Shown here one piece after another: positions 19,438-29,101 of a stretch of 64,000 nt of DNA. Both the position numbers and the translations under genes were made by a program. The stretch comes from Flavobacterium amniphilum. GTDB taxonomy: Bacteria; Bacteroidota; Bacteroidia; Flavobacteriales; Flavobacteriaceae. Positions within the stretch are counted from its first letter, which is position 1; every line of letters starts with the position of its first letter. Under the pieces are notes generated by a model. That model was not told where the DNA came from. It saw only the letters and a list, made by a program, of their open reading frames with translations, and did no database searches. The stretch is from assembly GCF_023634845.1 (NCBI RefSeq), contig NZ_JAMLJL010000002.1, forward strand, positions 124,001-188,000. The letters are read 5' to 3'.

Positions 19438-20367
19438 ATGAATATGGAAAGTATAAAAATATTTTGCCCGGCAACAGTTGCAAATCTTTCATGTGGTTTT
19501 GATGTACTTGGGCTATGCCTGGAAGCAATCGGTGATGAAATCATAATTCAAAAAACTCCTAAAAAAGGCATACGGCTGACAAAAATTACCGGCGCAGATT
19601 TACCATTGGAACCGGAAAAAAACGTTGCCGGTGTTGCTGCACAATCGTTATTGAATGAAATAAACCCTGATTTTGGATTTGACATAGAAATTCATAAGAA
19701 AATAAAAGTCGGAAGCGGTATTGGAAGTTCAGCTGCAAGTGCTTCCGGAGTTGTTTTTGGTTTAAATGAATTACTGGGAAGACCATTTACTAAAAAAGAG
19801 CTGGTTTATTTTGCCATGAAAGGTGAAGCCGTGGCCAGCGGAAGTGAACATGCTGATAACGTAGCACCTGCCCTTTTAGGCGGATTTACTTTAGTAAGAG
19901 GCTACAATCCTTTGGATATTATCCGTATTGAGAGTCCGTCCGAATTATATGTTACTGTTATTCATCCGCAAATTGAATTGAAAACTTCTGAAATGCGTGC
20001 TGTATTAACACCAGAAATATCTCTAAAAAGTGCCATCACACAATGGGGGAATCTTGGAGGTCTTATAGCCGGTTTATACACAAATGACTATGGATTGATT
20101 CAGCGCTCATTACATGACGGAATTGTCGAACCTTTACGCAGTAAATTTATTCCTAACTTTGATTTGGTTAAAGAAAAAGCAATCGAATGTGGTGCTTTAG
20201 GAGCCGGAATTTCGGGCTCTGGACCTTCAATTTTTTCTTTAAGTAAAGGGTTTGAAACAGCTACAAATGTTGCCAATGAGATGAGAAAAATATTTTCGGA
20301 AACAGCAATTCCTTTTGAAGTACATGTATCGAAAATTAATCCAGAGGGAGTTTGCATAATTAACTAA
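19438..20367 (+). CDS. thrB: Homoserine kinase
   Basis: About 309 residues, GHMP kinase. The ATP loop is KVGSGIGSSAASASG; the C-terminal glycine-rich segment is GAGISGSGPSIFSL. Phosphorylates homoserine. TTG (19435) directly follows the thrA stop and is followed by ATG at 19438 and another ATG at 19444; I chose the first ATG. Confidence 0.95.
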   Translation: MNMESIKIFCPATVANLSCGFDVLGLCLEAIGDEIIIQKTPKKGIRLTKITGADLPLEPEKNVAGVAAQSLLNEINPDFGFDIEIHKKIKVGSGIGSSAASASGVVFGLNELLGRPFTKKELVYFAMKGEAVASGSEHADNVAPALLGGFTLVRGYNPLDIIRIESPSELYVTVIHPQIELKTSEMRAVLTPEISLKSAITQWGNLGGLIAGLYTNDYGLIQRSLHDGIVEPLRSKFIPNFDLVKEKAIECGALGAGISGSGPSIFSLSKGFETATNVANEMRKIFSETAIPFEVHVSKINPEGVCIIN

Positions 20368-20377
20368 ATCAACTAAA

Positions 20378-21673
20378 ATGAAATATTACAGTTTAAACAA
20401 CAAACAACATAAAACAACTTTCCAGGAAGCAGTCATTCTTGGACTGGCACCTGATTCAGGGCTTTATTTTCCTGAAAAAATAGAACCGTTACCAACTTCT
20501 TTTTTTGAAGAAATAGACAAGCTGGAAAATTCACAAATTGCTTTTGAAGCCATCAAACAATTTATTGGAAATGAAATTCCGGAAAACAATTTAAAAGAAA
20601 TTATATACCAAACACTTTCTTTTGATTTCCCTGTGGTAAATGTTGAAAAAGACATTTACGCTTTGGAATTATTTCACGGACCAACAATGGCTTTCAAGGA
20701 TGTTGGCGCACGTTTTATGTCAAAATGCCTTGAATTTTTCAATGAGGACACTTCTAAAAAAAGTACCGTATTGGTAGCTACTTCCGGTGATACTGGCGGA
20801 GCGGTAGCCAGTGGTTTCTATGAAGCTGAAAAGATCAACGTTGTAATTCTTTATCCTAAAGGAAAAATCAGTGACTTCCAGGAAAGGCAACTAACCACTT
20901 TAGGTCATAATATTAAAGCTATTTCCATAAACGGAAGCTTTGATGATTGTCAGGATATCGTCAAAAAAGCTTTTGTGGATTCTGATTTAAAGCATATAAA
21001 CCTGACTTCGGCAAATTCGATTAATATTGCCAGATGGTTGCCACAGATGTTTTATTTCTTCTTTACATATAAAGCATTGAAAAGTAAAAACAAACCGATA
21101 ATCATAGCATGTCCTAGTGGTAATTTTGGAAATATATGTGCCGGCGTTTTAGCTAAAAAATTAGGATTACCTATTTCACATTTTGTCGCTGCAACAAATT
21201 TAAATGATACAGTACCCCGATTTATGGAAAACGGAGTTTACAAACCAAAATCAACCATTCAGACAATTTCGAATGCCATGGATGTCAGCAATCCAAGTAA
21301 TTTTATCCGGATCAGGGAATTATACAATGATGATTTAAACGAATTTCAAAAGGAGTTTTCTTCTTACAGTTATTCCGATGAAGAAACCAGAAAAGCCATG
21401 CAATTCGTTTATACTAATTACAACTATATGATGGATCCGCACGGAGCTGTTGCTTATTTGGGACTAAAAGATGAACTTCAAAAACAAAACGGTTCAATTG
21501 GCGTCTTTCTGGAAACCGCCCATCCGGTAAAATTTGAAGAAACAGTTAATGAAACATTAGGGATTTCAATAGAATTTCCTGAAAACATGAAATCAATTTT
21601 ATCAAAAGAAAAGACAATGACATTATGCGATAATTATGCAGAAGTCAAGGCGTTTTTAATGAATAAAATATAA
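20378..21673 (+). CDS. thrC: Threonine synthase
   Basis: 431 residues, PLP-dependent. Converts O-phosphohomoserine to threonine. The PLP lysine is in GPTMAFKDVGARFM, and the phosphate loop is ATSGDTGGAVASGF. Third gene of the thr operon, 10 bases after thrB. Confidence 0.96.
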   Translation: MKYYSLNNKQHKTTFQEAVILGLAPDSGLYFPEKIEPLPTSFFEEIDKLENSQIAFEAIKQFIGNEIPENNLKEIIYQTLSFDFPVVNVEKDIYALELFHGPTMAFKDVGARFMSKCLEFFNEDTSKKSTVLVATSGDTGGAVASGFYEAEKINVVILYPKGKISDFQERQLTTLGHNIKAISINGSFDDCQDIVKKAFVDSDLKHINLTSANSINIARWLPQMFYFFFTYKALKSKNKPIIIACPSGNFGNICAGVLAKKLGLPISHFVAATNLNDTVPRFMENGVYKPKSTIQTISNAMDVSNPSNFIRIRELYNDDLNEFQKEFSSYSYSDEETRKAMQFVYTNYNYMMDPHGAVAYLGLKDELQKQNGSIGVFLETAHPVKFEETVNETLGISIEFPENMKSILSKEKTMTLCDNYAEVKAFLMNKI

Positions 21674-21759
21674 CAAAAAGGAGTGTTTATGTTGGTGTAA
21701 TTCTTCTGAAATTTCAAAAAATTAAACTAATTTAGCGCCCGAATTAACACAATAAACAA

Positions 21760-22842
21760 ATGAAAAATACAGCATTAACAAACATTCACGAAAGTTTAGG
21801 AGCAAAAATGGTTCCGTTTGCAGGCTATAATATGCCTGTTCAGTATGAAGGCGTTAACATTGAGCACGAAACCGTTCGTAATGGTGTGGGTGTTTTTGAC
21901 GTTTCACACATGGGTGAATTTATGCTAAAAGGAGAAAATGCTTTGGCTTTAATCCAAAAGGTTACATCTAATGATGCTTCAAAATTAGTTGACGGAAAAG
22001 CTCAATATTCATGTTTACCGAATAATGACGGCGGAATCGTTGACGATTTAATTGTTTATAAAATTGCTGACAATCATTATATGTTGGTTGTAAATGCATC
22101 CAATATCGAAAAAGACTGGAACTGGATTTCATCTCATAATGATTTAGGTGTTGAAATGGAAAACCTTTCCGATGCTTATTCGTTATTGGCCATTCAAGGA
22201 CCAAAAGCTGCCGAAGCCATGCAATCGTTAACTTCGATTGATTTAGCAAACATGCCGTATTATTCATTCCAAATTGGTGAATTCGCCGGAAAAAATGATG
22301 TAATTGTTTCTGCAACTGGTTATACCGGTTCAGGTGGTTTCGAAATTTATTTCAAAAACGAAGATGCAGCAACTATCTGGAGCCGTGTATTTGAAGCGGG
22401 TGCTGCATTCGGAATCAAACCTATCGGTCTGGCTGCACGTGATACGTTACGTCTTGAAATGGGATTCTGTTTATACGGTAATGATATCAACGACACTACT
22501 TCTCCATTAGAAGCCGGTTTAGGATGGATTACCAAATTCGATAAAGAGTTTACAAACTCAGCAAATCTGAAAAAACAAAAAGAAGAAGGTGTTACCCGTA
22601 AATTGGTTGCTTTCGAATTAACTGAAAGAGGAATTCCACGTCATGATTATGAAATCGTTGACGCAGACGGAAATGTAATCGGTATCGTAACTTCCGGTAC
22701 ACAATCTCCTTCGTTGAACAAAGGAATTGGTTTAGGATATGTACCTACGGCATTTTCAACAGTTGATTCTGACATCTTTATCAGAATCCGTAAAAATGAT
22801 ATTCCTGCCAAAGTGGTGAAATTACCTTTCTACAAAAAATAA
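21760..22842 (+). CDS. gcvT: Aminomethyltransferase (glycine cleavage T protein)
   Basis: 360 residues. Transfers the methylene unit from the H-protein-bound intermediate to tetrahydrofolate. Visible family segments: [38 protein letters not shown] region ([14 protein letters not shown]) and [18 protein letters not shown]. No glycine riboswitch was seen upstream. No other gcv gene is nearby. Confidence 0.95.
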   Translation: MKNTALTNIHESLGAKMVPFAGYNMPVQYEGVNIEHETVRNGVGVFDVSHMGEFMLKGENALALIQKVTSNDASKLVDGKAQYSCLPNNDGGIVDDLIVYKIADNHYMLVVNASNIEKDWNWISSHNDLGVEMENLSDAYSLLAIQGPKAAEAMQSLTSIDLANMPYYSFQIGEFAGKNDVIVSATGYTGSGGFEIYFKNEDAATIWSRVFEAGAAFGIKPIGLAARDTLRLEMGFCLYGNDINDTTSPLEAGLGWITKFDKEFTNSANLKKQKEEGVTRKLVAFELTERGIPRHDYEIVDADGNVIGIVTSGTQSPSLNKGIGLGYVPTAFSTVDSDIFIRIRKNDIPAKVVKLPFYKK

Positions 22843-22860
22843 TATTATACGTATTAAATA

Positions 22861-22886
22861 AAAAATCCGCTTAAAGCGGATTTTTT
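22861..22886. terminator. Bidirectional terminator
   Basis: Stem TCCGCT/AGCGGA flanked by A5 and T6, between gcvT and the convergent membrane-protein gene. Confidence 0.88.
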
Positions 22887-22907
22887 ATTTCTTATTTCTG
22901 GATGTTT

Positions 22908-23486
22908 TTAAAGTACAAATACCCCACCTATATTAAAAGAACCAAAACTGTTTTTAATTGTATAGTCTGAATCTTCCGGAACTTCACTCAAACCTGTCAT
23001 TCCTTGGTAATCGAACAAAATACTGAACTTTTTGGATACCTCTAATTTATATCCAATACCATAGTTCAAACCAATCTGGGTTGAATTTACATATTTTTCA
23101 ATGTCTTCACCATTTCCATTGGCTGATGTTAAGAAACCAATACTCGGACCGAAATTCAAGTTCCATTTTCTTGTACTTCCAAAATGCCAGTTAGCATTAA
23201 GCGGAATAGTTACATAATTCAATTCTTCTCTATAACCGTTAAATTTTGTTCCCATCGTTTGAAATAACATACCGGAACGGAAACTCCAACGGTCGTTGTA
23301 GAAATAATCCAAGTCGGCACCAAAATGCACCGAAGTCATTGAAGAATTATCCAAATCTTCTTCACCATAATAATTTGATGACGAATGTCCAATAAACGGA
23401 GTAAGTTCAACCGTACCTTTAGCCCTTTTTTGTGAGAATGCAGTAAAACCAACAAAAAGAACAGTTAAAGCAATAATTTTTTTCAT
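22908..23486 (-). CDS. Outer-membrane beta-barrel protein
   Basis: 192 residues from MKKIIALTV. A signal peptide ends at AFSQ and is followed by alternating amphipathic strands such as VHFGADLDYFYNDRWSFRSGMLFQ and LNYGIGYKLEVSKKFSILFDY, typical of the porin/OmpA-like beta-barrel domain of Bacteroidota. A longer frame exists upstream, but its first 17 residues do not look like a signal sequence. Substrate or role unknown. Confidence 0.8.
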   Translation of the reverse strand: MKKIIALTVLFVGFTAFSQKRAKGTVELTPFIGHSSSNYYGEEDLDNSSMTSVHFGADLDYFYNDRWSFRSGMLFQTMGTKFNGYREELNYVTIPLNANWHFGSTRKWNLNFGPSIGFLTSANGNGEDIEKYVNSTQIGLNYGIGYKLEVSKKFSILFDYQGMTGLSEVPEDSDYTIKNSFGSFNIGGVFVL

Positions 23487-23608
23487 ATAATTTTTAATTA
23501 AACAGTGCGAAAGTAGCCATAAAAAAAACCTTCTCAAATTTTTTAATTGAATTAAGTAACGTTATTTTTGCATAAGAAATTAAACGATTAAAAGTCAAAC
23601 AATAAGAA

Positions 23609-24319
23609 ATGGGAAGAGCATTTGAATTTAGAAAAGCGCGTAAAATGAAACGTTGGTCGGCAATGGCCAAAACGTTTACCAAAATTGGAAAAGACATCGT
23701 AATGGCAGTTAAAGAAGGAGGGCCAAGTCCTGAAACTAACTCACGTTTAAGAGCCGTTATCCAAAATGCGAAAGCTGCTAACATGCCAAAAGACAATGTT
23801 GACCGAGCTATCAAAAAAGCATCCGATAAAGATACAGCCAATTTTAAAGAAGTTTTATTTGAAGGATATGCACCACACGGAATCGCTGTTTTGATTGAAA
23901 CCGCTACCGATAACAACAACAGAACAGTTGCCAACATCAGAAGTTATTTCAACAAATGTAACGGAACTTTAGGAACCCAAGGCTCTGTGGAATTCATGTT
24001 TGACCATACCTGTAACTTCAGAATCCCTTCTGAAGGTCAGGATGTTGAAGAACTTGAATTGGAAATGATCGATTTCGGTGTGGAAGAAATTTTCGCTGAT
24101 GAAGACGGAATTTTAATGTATGCTCCTTTCGAAAGTTTTGGTGCCATCCAAAAAGAACTGGAAAACAGAGGAATTGAAGTATTGTCTTCAGGGTTTGAAA
24201 GAATTCCGCAAATCACAAAGGAATTAACTCCTGAGCAAGTTGCCGATGTTGAAAAATTATTGGAAAAAATCGAAGAAGACGATGACGTTATGAACGTTTT
24301 CCATACAATGCAGGAATAA
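23609..24319 (+). CDS. YebC/PmpR family protein
   Basis: 236 residues. Starts MGRAFEFRKARKMKRWSAMAK, with the family core KEGGPSPETNSRLRAVIQNAKAANMPKDNVDRAIKKA. The family binds DNA as a regulator in some bacteria, and members were recently linked to ribosome pausing at proline-rich sequences. A -7-like box TATTTTTG lies at 23563-23570. Confidence 0.93.
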   Translation: MGRAFEFRKARKMKRWSAMAKTFTKIGKDIVMAVKEGGPSPETNSRLRAVIQNAKAANMPKDNVDRAIKKASDKDTANFKEVLFEGYAPHGIAVLIETATDNNNRTVANIRSYFNKCNGTLGTQGSVEFMFDHTCNFRIPSEGQDVEELELEMIDFGVEEIFADEDGILMYAPFESFGAIQKELENRGIEVLSSGFERIPQITKELTPEQVADVEKLLEKIEEDDDVMNVFHTMQE

Positions 24320-24340
24320 AAAACAAATCTTTGATACTAC

Positions 24341-24371
24341 AAAAACTCCGGTAAATACCGGAGTTTTTTTA
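24341..24371 (+). terminator. Terminator after the yebC-like gene
   Basis: Stem ACTCCGGTA/TACCGGAGT with T7 after it. Confidence 0.9.
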
Positions 24372-24435
24372 TTCTCTGTGCGAATTCTGTAACACTTCAC
24401 AAAAATACTGTAAGACATTCCTCATATTCACATCC

Positions 24436-24443
24436 TACATTTG
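24436..24443 (+). promoter_or_regulatory. Bacteroidota -7 box TACATTTG
   Basis: 30 bases upstream of the following small exported-protein gene; no clear -33 element. Confidence 0.45.
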
Positions 24444-24472
24444 TAATGTAATAATCATTAAACATTTGTATT

Positions 24473-25009
24473 ATGAAAACTATCGTAACATCAATTGCCG
24501 TATTATTAACATTGGCTATTCAGGCGCAGAACAAAAATACCCAAACCGAGGTTAAAACAACAGTGACAACCATTAAAGATTCTGACGGTGAAAAAAGACT
24601 GATCAAATCAGAGGTAACCAAAGAGGAACAAAAAGTGGGTGTCGAAGTAGAGCAGGAAAAACCCGGAACAAAAAACATCCCAATGGCTAATAATCCGGTA
24701 GAGGTGACAACAGCTACCGCTATTAACGCAGACGGTAAAACAAAAGTCGTAGACGTTGAGCGTTCCACCTATTTCATGAATAACGGTAAACGTTACGAAT
24801 TGAAATCGGAAGAAGGCGGTTACACCATGAAAATGCCCGATGATAAATTCAATGCAATTTTGAGAAAAACATCAAACAACAATTATATCTACTACAATAA
24901 AAATAAATATGCATTGGGTTACTTCGATGCGGAAGGTAATTTTATCCTGGAAACGTACAACACTAAAGCCGATAAAATTACTGTGGAAAAATACATTATT
25001 GCAAAATAG
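24473..25009 (+). CDS. Small exported protein of unknown function
   Basis: 178 residues. Signal peptide MKTIVTSIAVLLTLAIQAQ. The first half is Lys/Thr/Glu-rich and low in hydrophobics (EVKTTVTTIKDSDGEKRLIKSE), likely extended. The second half has YELKSEEGGYTMKMPDD and paired Tyr residues suggesting small beta-strands. No family recognised. Own promoter and terminator. Confidence 0.7.
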   Translation: MKTIVTSIAVLLTLAIQAQNKNTQTEVKTTVTTIKDSDGEKRLIKSEVTKEEQKVGVEVEQEKPGTKNIPMANNPVEVTTATAINADGKTKVVDVERSTYFMNNGKRYELKSEEGGYTMKMPDDKFNAILRKTSNNNYIYYNKNKYALGYFDAEGNFILETYNTKADKITVEKYIIAK

Positions 25010-25030
25010 TATTATTTGGTTAGTTGGTTA

Positions 25031-25064
25031 ATAAAAAATCCTGCTCAAAAGGCAGGATTTTTTT
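25031..25064. terminator. Bidirectional terminator
   Basis: Stem TCCTGC/GCAGGA with A6 before and T7 after, between convergent genes. Confidence 0.88.
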
Positions 25065-25068
25065 ATTT

Positions 25069-26109
25069 CTATTTGATATACTCAATTTTTTGAGCTTCTT
25101 CTACATTAACACTATCAAAAAAGCCTTGGTCATTCATCCACTCATCACTGAATACTTTACTCATATAACGTGATCCGTGGTCAGGAAATATAGCGATAAC
25201 ATTACTGTTTTCATCAAACTCCCCTTCTTCAGCATATTGTTTGATAGCCTGCATAACAGCACCCGATGTATAACCCACAAACAAACCTTCGGTTTTTGCA
25301 ATATTACGGGTCATGTGTGCACTGTCCTCATCAGTAACTTTCACAAACTTATCAATCAAATCAAAATCGGTTGCAGTCGGAATTAAATTCTTTCCTAAAC
25401 CTTCGATTCTGTATGGATAAATTTCTTCAGCATCAAACTCTCTGGTTTCGTGGTATTTTTTCAATACAGATCCATAAGCGTCAACACCTAAAATTCTGAT
25501 ATTCGGGTTTTTCTCTTTTAAGAATTTTGCTGCTCCTGATAAAGTACCTCCGGTTCCCGTACAAGCCACTACATGTGTTACTTTTCCGTTTGTCTGTTCC
25601 CAGATTTCCGGGCCTGTAGTTTTGTAGTGTGCTTCAATATTTAGATCATTAAAGTATTGGTTAATATAAACCGATCCTTTGGTTTCTTCATGCAAACGTT
25701 TGGCAACATTGTAGTATGAACGTTCATCATCAGCAGAAACATGCGCAGGGCAAACATAAACTTTTGCACCCATGCTGCGTAACATATCAATTTTGTCAGA
25801 TGATGATTTAGAACTCACAGCAAGAATACATTCATATCCTTTAATAATACTTACCATTGCCAAACTGAAACCCGTATTCCCGGAAGTAGTTTCAATGATG
25901 GTATCACCAGGTTTAATGATCCCTTGTCTTTCAGCTTCTTCAATAATGTATAATGCAATACGGTCTTTTGTTGAGTGACCCGGATTAAAGGCCTCTACTT
26001 TTGCATAAAAATTACCTTTAATTTCTTCAGTAATCTTATTGATTTTAATAAGCGGAGTATTACCTATTAGTTCCAATACATTATTGTAAGCTTGTATATC
26101 TTGTCCCAT
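25069..26109 (-). CDS. Cysteine-synthase / cystathionine beta-synthase family PLP enzyme
   Basis: 346 residues, fold-type II PLP. It shows the family sequence [13 protein letters not shown], a PLP lysine in [13 protein letters not shown], the asparagine loop [12 protein letters not shown] and the glycine loop GTGGTLSG. The lysine motif departs from the usual NPGGSVKDR. It likely catalyses beta-replacement to cysteine or cystathionine; there is no C-terminal CBS regulatory domain. Monocistronic. Confidence 0.85.
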   Translation of the reverse strand: MGQDIQAYNNVLELIGNTPLIKINKITEEIKGNFYAKVEAFNPGHSTKDRIALYIIEEAERQGIIKPGDTIIETTSGNTGFSLAMVSIIKGYECILAVSSKSSSDKIDMLRSMGAKVYVCPAHVSADDERSYYNVAKRLHEETKGSVYINQYFNDLNIEAHYKTTGPEIWEQTNGKVTHVVACTGTGGTLSGAAKFLKEKNPNIRILGVDAYGSVLKKYHETREFDAEEIYPYRIEGLGKNLIPTATDFDLIDKFVKVTDEDSAHMTRNIAKTEGLFVGYTSGAVMQAIKQYAEEGEFDENSNVIAIFPDHGSRYMSKVFSDEWMNDQGFFDSVNVEEAQKIEYIK

Positions 26110-26186
26110 ATATTTTTATAATCGAGGCTTCATTCTGGAATTTTTGACACCTCCAAAACTTTGCAAATCTATAAAAAAAAATTTAA

Positions 26187-28325
26187 TTACTTTTTAATTC
26201 CTTCTAAATCTAACAAAAAACTGAATTCTTTGGCTACTTCTTTCAAAGCTTCAAATCTTCCGGAAGCACCACCATGGCCTGTATCCATATTGGTATCTAA
26301 ATATAAGACATTATTATCAGTTTTCAAAGTCCTTAGCTTCGCCACCCACTTGGCCGGTTCCCAATATTGCACCTGAGAATCATGTAAACCAGTTGTTACC
26401 AATAGGTTAGGATATTGTATCGCCGCAACATTATCATATGGCGAATATGATTTCATATAGTCATAATACTCTTTTTCGTTCGGATTACCCCACTCATCAT
26501 ACTCACCGGTTGTTAACGGAATAGAATCATCCAACATCGTGGTCACGACATCCACAAACGGCACAGCCGCAATAACCCCATTATAAAGTTCAGGTGCCAT
26601 ATTGATAACTCCACCCATTAACATCCCTCCTGCTGATCCTCCTTCTGCATATAAATGTCTGGCAGAAGTGTATTTGTTTTCAATCAGGAATTTAGAACAA
26701 TCGATAAAATCGGTAAATGTGTTCATCTTCTGTAGCAATTTTCCGTTTTCATACCATGGTCTTCCTAAATCTTCCCCGCCTCTTACATGGGCAATGGCGT
26801 AAATAAAACCTCTGTCCAATAAACTCAGGCGGGTTGTTGAAAACGTACAATCCATCGAATAGCCGTAAGAACCGTAAGCATACTGTAACAACGGATTCTT
26901 GCCATCCAATTTGGTTCCTTTTCTGTAAATCATCGAAACAGGCACTTTGGTACCGTCTTTTGCAGTAGCCCAAACACGTTTTTCTTCGTAATTGTCCTTA
27001 TCGAATTTTCCGCCCAATACCTGCTGTTCTTTCTTAACTTCCTTCGTTTTGTCTTTCATATTGAAATCAATAACCGATGAAGGAGTTCTTAAAGACTGGT
27101 ATCCATAACGTAAAATATCGGTATCAAAATCAACATTGGTCGATGTATAAGCCGTATACGTCTCGCTTTCAAAAGGCAAATAATACTCGCCTTCCCCACT
27201 CCATGGCATGATACGTAATTTTGTCAGGCCGTTATCGCGTTCTTCAACAACAAGATAATCTTTGAAAATCTCAATATCTTCCAGCAATACATTTTCACGG
27301 TGCGCAATAACATCTTTCCAGTTCTCCTTTTCAGTGGCTGTTTCAGACGTTTTCATCAACTTGAAATTGGTCGCCTTGTCTTTATTCGTCAATACATAGA
27401 AACTATCACCAAAATGCGAAATACTATACTCCAATCCTCTTGTACGTTTCTGGAAGATTTTAAATTCCCCGTCAGGTGTATCAGCACTTAAGGTTCTGTA
27501 TTCGCTTGTCATGGTACTTTGCGAACCTATAACGATATACTTTTTCGACTTCTCCTTATATATATACACACTGAAAGTGTCGTCTTTCTCTTCATAAACC
27601 AATACGTCATCTTTCGAATCGGTGCCTAATTTATGTCGGTAAATCTTATCCGAACGCAAAGTCACAGGATCTTTTGTTGTGTAAAAAATAGTTTCATTGT
27701 CATTAGCCCAAACCGATCCTCCGGTACAGTTTTCAATCTTATCCGCTAAGATCTCACCGGTTTCAAGGTTCTTGACCTGAATAGTGTAAATCCTGCGGCT
27801 GACTTTGTCTACGCCGAATGTGGCAAATTTATTATTCGGACTCACGCTCACACCTCCCAACTGGAAGTACGAATGTCCTTTTGCCATTTCATTGCAATTG
27901 AAAAGAACCTCTTCATTTGCTTCAAGGCTTTTGAATTTTCTGGAATAAATAGGGTAATCCTGTCCTTTTTCAAAACGGGAAATATACCAGTAACTGTTAA
28001 AAAAATAAGGAACCGATGAGTCGTCTTCCTTAATTCTCGATTTCATTTCTTCAAATAAAGAAGTCCTGAAATCTTTAGTATGGGCAGTCATTTCCTCGTA
28101 ATATTTATTTTCGGCTGTCAGGTAATCAACCACTTCCTGATCTTCTCTCTGGTTTAACCAAAAGTAATTATCAATTCTGACGTCGTTGTGTTTTTCAAGT
28201 TTTTTGGGAACAATTTTAGCAACAGGTGGCTGGATGTTTTTTGACATTTTTTTTTGTGCAGTTACATTATTAATCTGAAAAACAAAAATAAGGCTTAAAC
28301 ATGTTAGTTTGGTTACGTCTTTCAT
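26187..28325 (-). CDS. S9 family peptidase (oligopeptidase B-like)
   Basis: 712 residues. N-terminal signal-like segment (LTCLSLIFVFQINNVTAQ) suggests export; a cytoplasmic start at the later KKMSKNIQPP Met is possible. An N-terminal beta-propeller is followed by an alpha/beta-hydrolase domain. The catalytic Ser is in EGGSAGGMLMGG, Asp in TGLHDSQV and His in DTGHGGASGRF. Cleaves short peptides, usually after basic residues in oligopeptidase B. Confidence 0.9.
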   Translation of the reverse strand: MKDVTKLTCLSLIFVFQINNVTAQKKMSKNIQPPVAKIVPKKLEKHNDVRIDNYFWLNQREDQEVVDYLTAENKYYEEMTAHTKDFRTSLFEEMKSRIKEDDSSVPYFFNSYWYISRFEKGQDYPIYSRKFKSLEANEEVLFNCNEMAKGHSYFQLGGVSVSPNNKFATFGVDKVSRRIYTIQVKNLETGEILADKIENCTGGSVWANDNETIFYTTKDPVTLRSDKIYRHKLGTDSKDDVLVYEEKDDTFSVYIYKEKSKKYIVIGSQSTMTSEYRTLSADTPDGEFKIFQKRTRGLEYSISHFGDSFYVLTNKDKATNFKLMKTSETATEKENWKDVIAHRENVLLEDIEIFKDYLVVEERDNGLTKLRIMPWSGEGEYYLPFESETYTAYTSTNVDFDTDILRYGYQSLRTPSSVIDFNMKDKTKEVKKEQQVLGGKFDKDNYEEKRVWATAKDGTKVPVSMIYRKGTKLDGKNPLLQYAYGSYGYSMDCTFSTTRLSLLDRGFIYAIAHVRGGEDLGRPWYENGKLLQKMNTFTDFIDCSKFLIENKYTSARHLYAEGGSAGGMLMGGVINMAPELYNGVIAAVPFVDVVTTMLDDSIPLTTGEYDEWGNPNEKEYYDYMKSYSPYDNVAAIQYPNLLVTTGLHDSQVQYWEPAKWVAKLRTLKTDNNVLYLDTNMDTGHGGASGRFEALKEVAKEFSFLLDLEGIKK

Positions 28326-28335
28326 TTTTGTTTAG

Positions 28336-28367
28336 TTGTTTATTTGGTTGGCAATTTAGTAATTTTG
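28336..28367 (+). promoter_or_regulatory. Promoter of the ebfC-like gene
   Basis: TTG at 28336-28338 and TAATTTTG at 28360-28367, 21 bases apart, fitting the Flavobacterium consensus. Confidence 0.6.
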
Positions 28368-28394
28368 CACTATTAATCTAAATCAAAAAGAGAA

Positions 28395-28721
28395 ATGTTT
28401 GGAGATATTATGGGCATGATGGGTAAATTAAAAGAGACCCAACAGAAAATTGAAGACACTAAAAAACGTCTTGACACGGTTCTTGTTGATGAACAAAGCA
28501 GCGATGGATTATTGAAAGTAACCTTAACCGCTAACCGGACAATCCGCAATGTATCAATTGACGAAAGCCTTTTAGCAGACAAAGACCAACTGGAAGACTA
28601 CCTGGTAATGGTATTAAACAAAGCCATCGAAAAAGCAACATCTGTCAACGAAGCCGAATTGGGCGCAGTTGCCAAAGACGGAATGCCGAACATCCCTGGA
28701 ATGGATAACCTTTTTAAATAA
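28395..28721 (+). CDS. YbaB/EbfC family nucleoid-associated protein
   Basis: 108 residues. Starts [26 protein letters not shown] and has the central strand region [19 protein letters not shown]. Small dimeric DNA-binding protein. In many bacteria it sits beside dnaX/recR; here it stands alone. Confidence 0.9.
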   Translation: MFGDIMGMMGKLKETQQKIEDTKKRLDTVLVDEQSSDGLLKVTLTANRTIRNVSIDESLLADKDQLEDYLVMVLNKAIEKATSVNEAELGAVAKDGMPNIPGMDNLFK

Positions 28722-28725
28722 TAAG

Positions 28726-28750
28726 AATCCCACACCAGTGGGATTTTTTA
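28726..28750 (+). terminator. Terminator after the ebfC-like gene
   Basis: Stem AATCCCAC/GTGGGATT with ACCA loop, then T6. Confidence 0.88.
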
Positions 28751-28799
28751 TGTAGTTAAATAACCGAATACTAGACTGAATACAATAACAAATTCTTCT

Positions 28800-29051
28800 C
28801 TACATAAAACAAATTCATCTATGCATAAAATAAATTCCCTTATGCATAAAACAAATTCCCTTATGCATAAAATAAATTCCCCTATACATAAAACAAATTC
28901 CCCTATGCATAAAATAAATTCCCCTATACATAAAACAAATTCCCCTATACATAAAACAAATTCCCCTATACATAAAACAAATTCCCCTATGCATAAAATA
29001 AACTCCCTTATGCATAAAACAAATTCAAGTATTCACAAAAGAAAATTGTCT
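28800..29051. repeat. 21-bp tandem repeat array, about 12 units
   Basis: Unit ATGCATAAAATAAATTCCCT plus one base, from a degenerate first unit at 28800 to a degenerate last unit near 29031. Units alternate between ATGCATAAAATAAA and ATACATAAAACAAA versions. Because 21 is a multiple of three, both strands stay open (periodic MHKINSP / MHRGICF peptides), but this is a by-product of the repeat and I do not call a protein. The rest of the gap to 29101 shows nothing. Confidence 0.93.
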
Positions 29052-29101
29052 CAAATAAGACTTTCGGCTATCGACTTTCGGATTTTGACTTATAAAAATG
29101 C

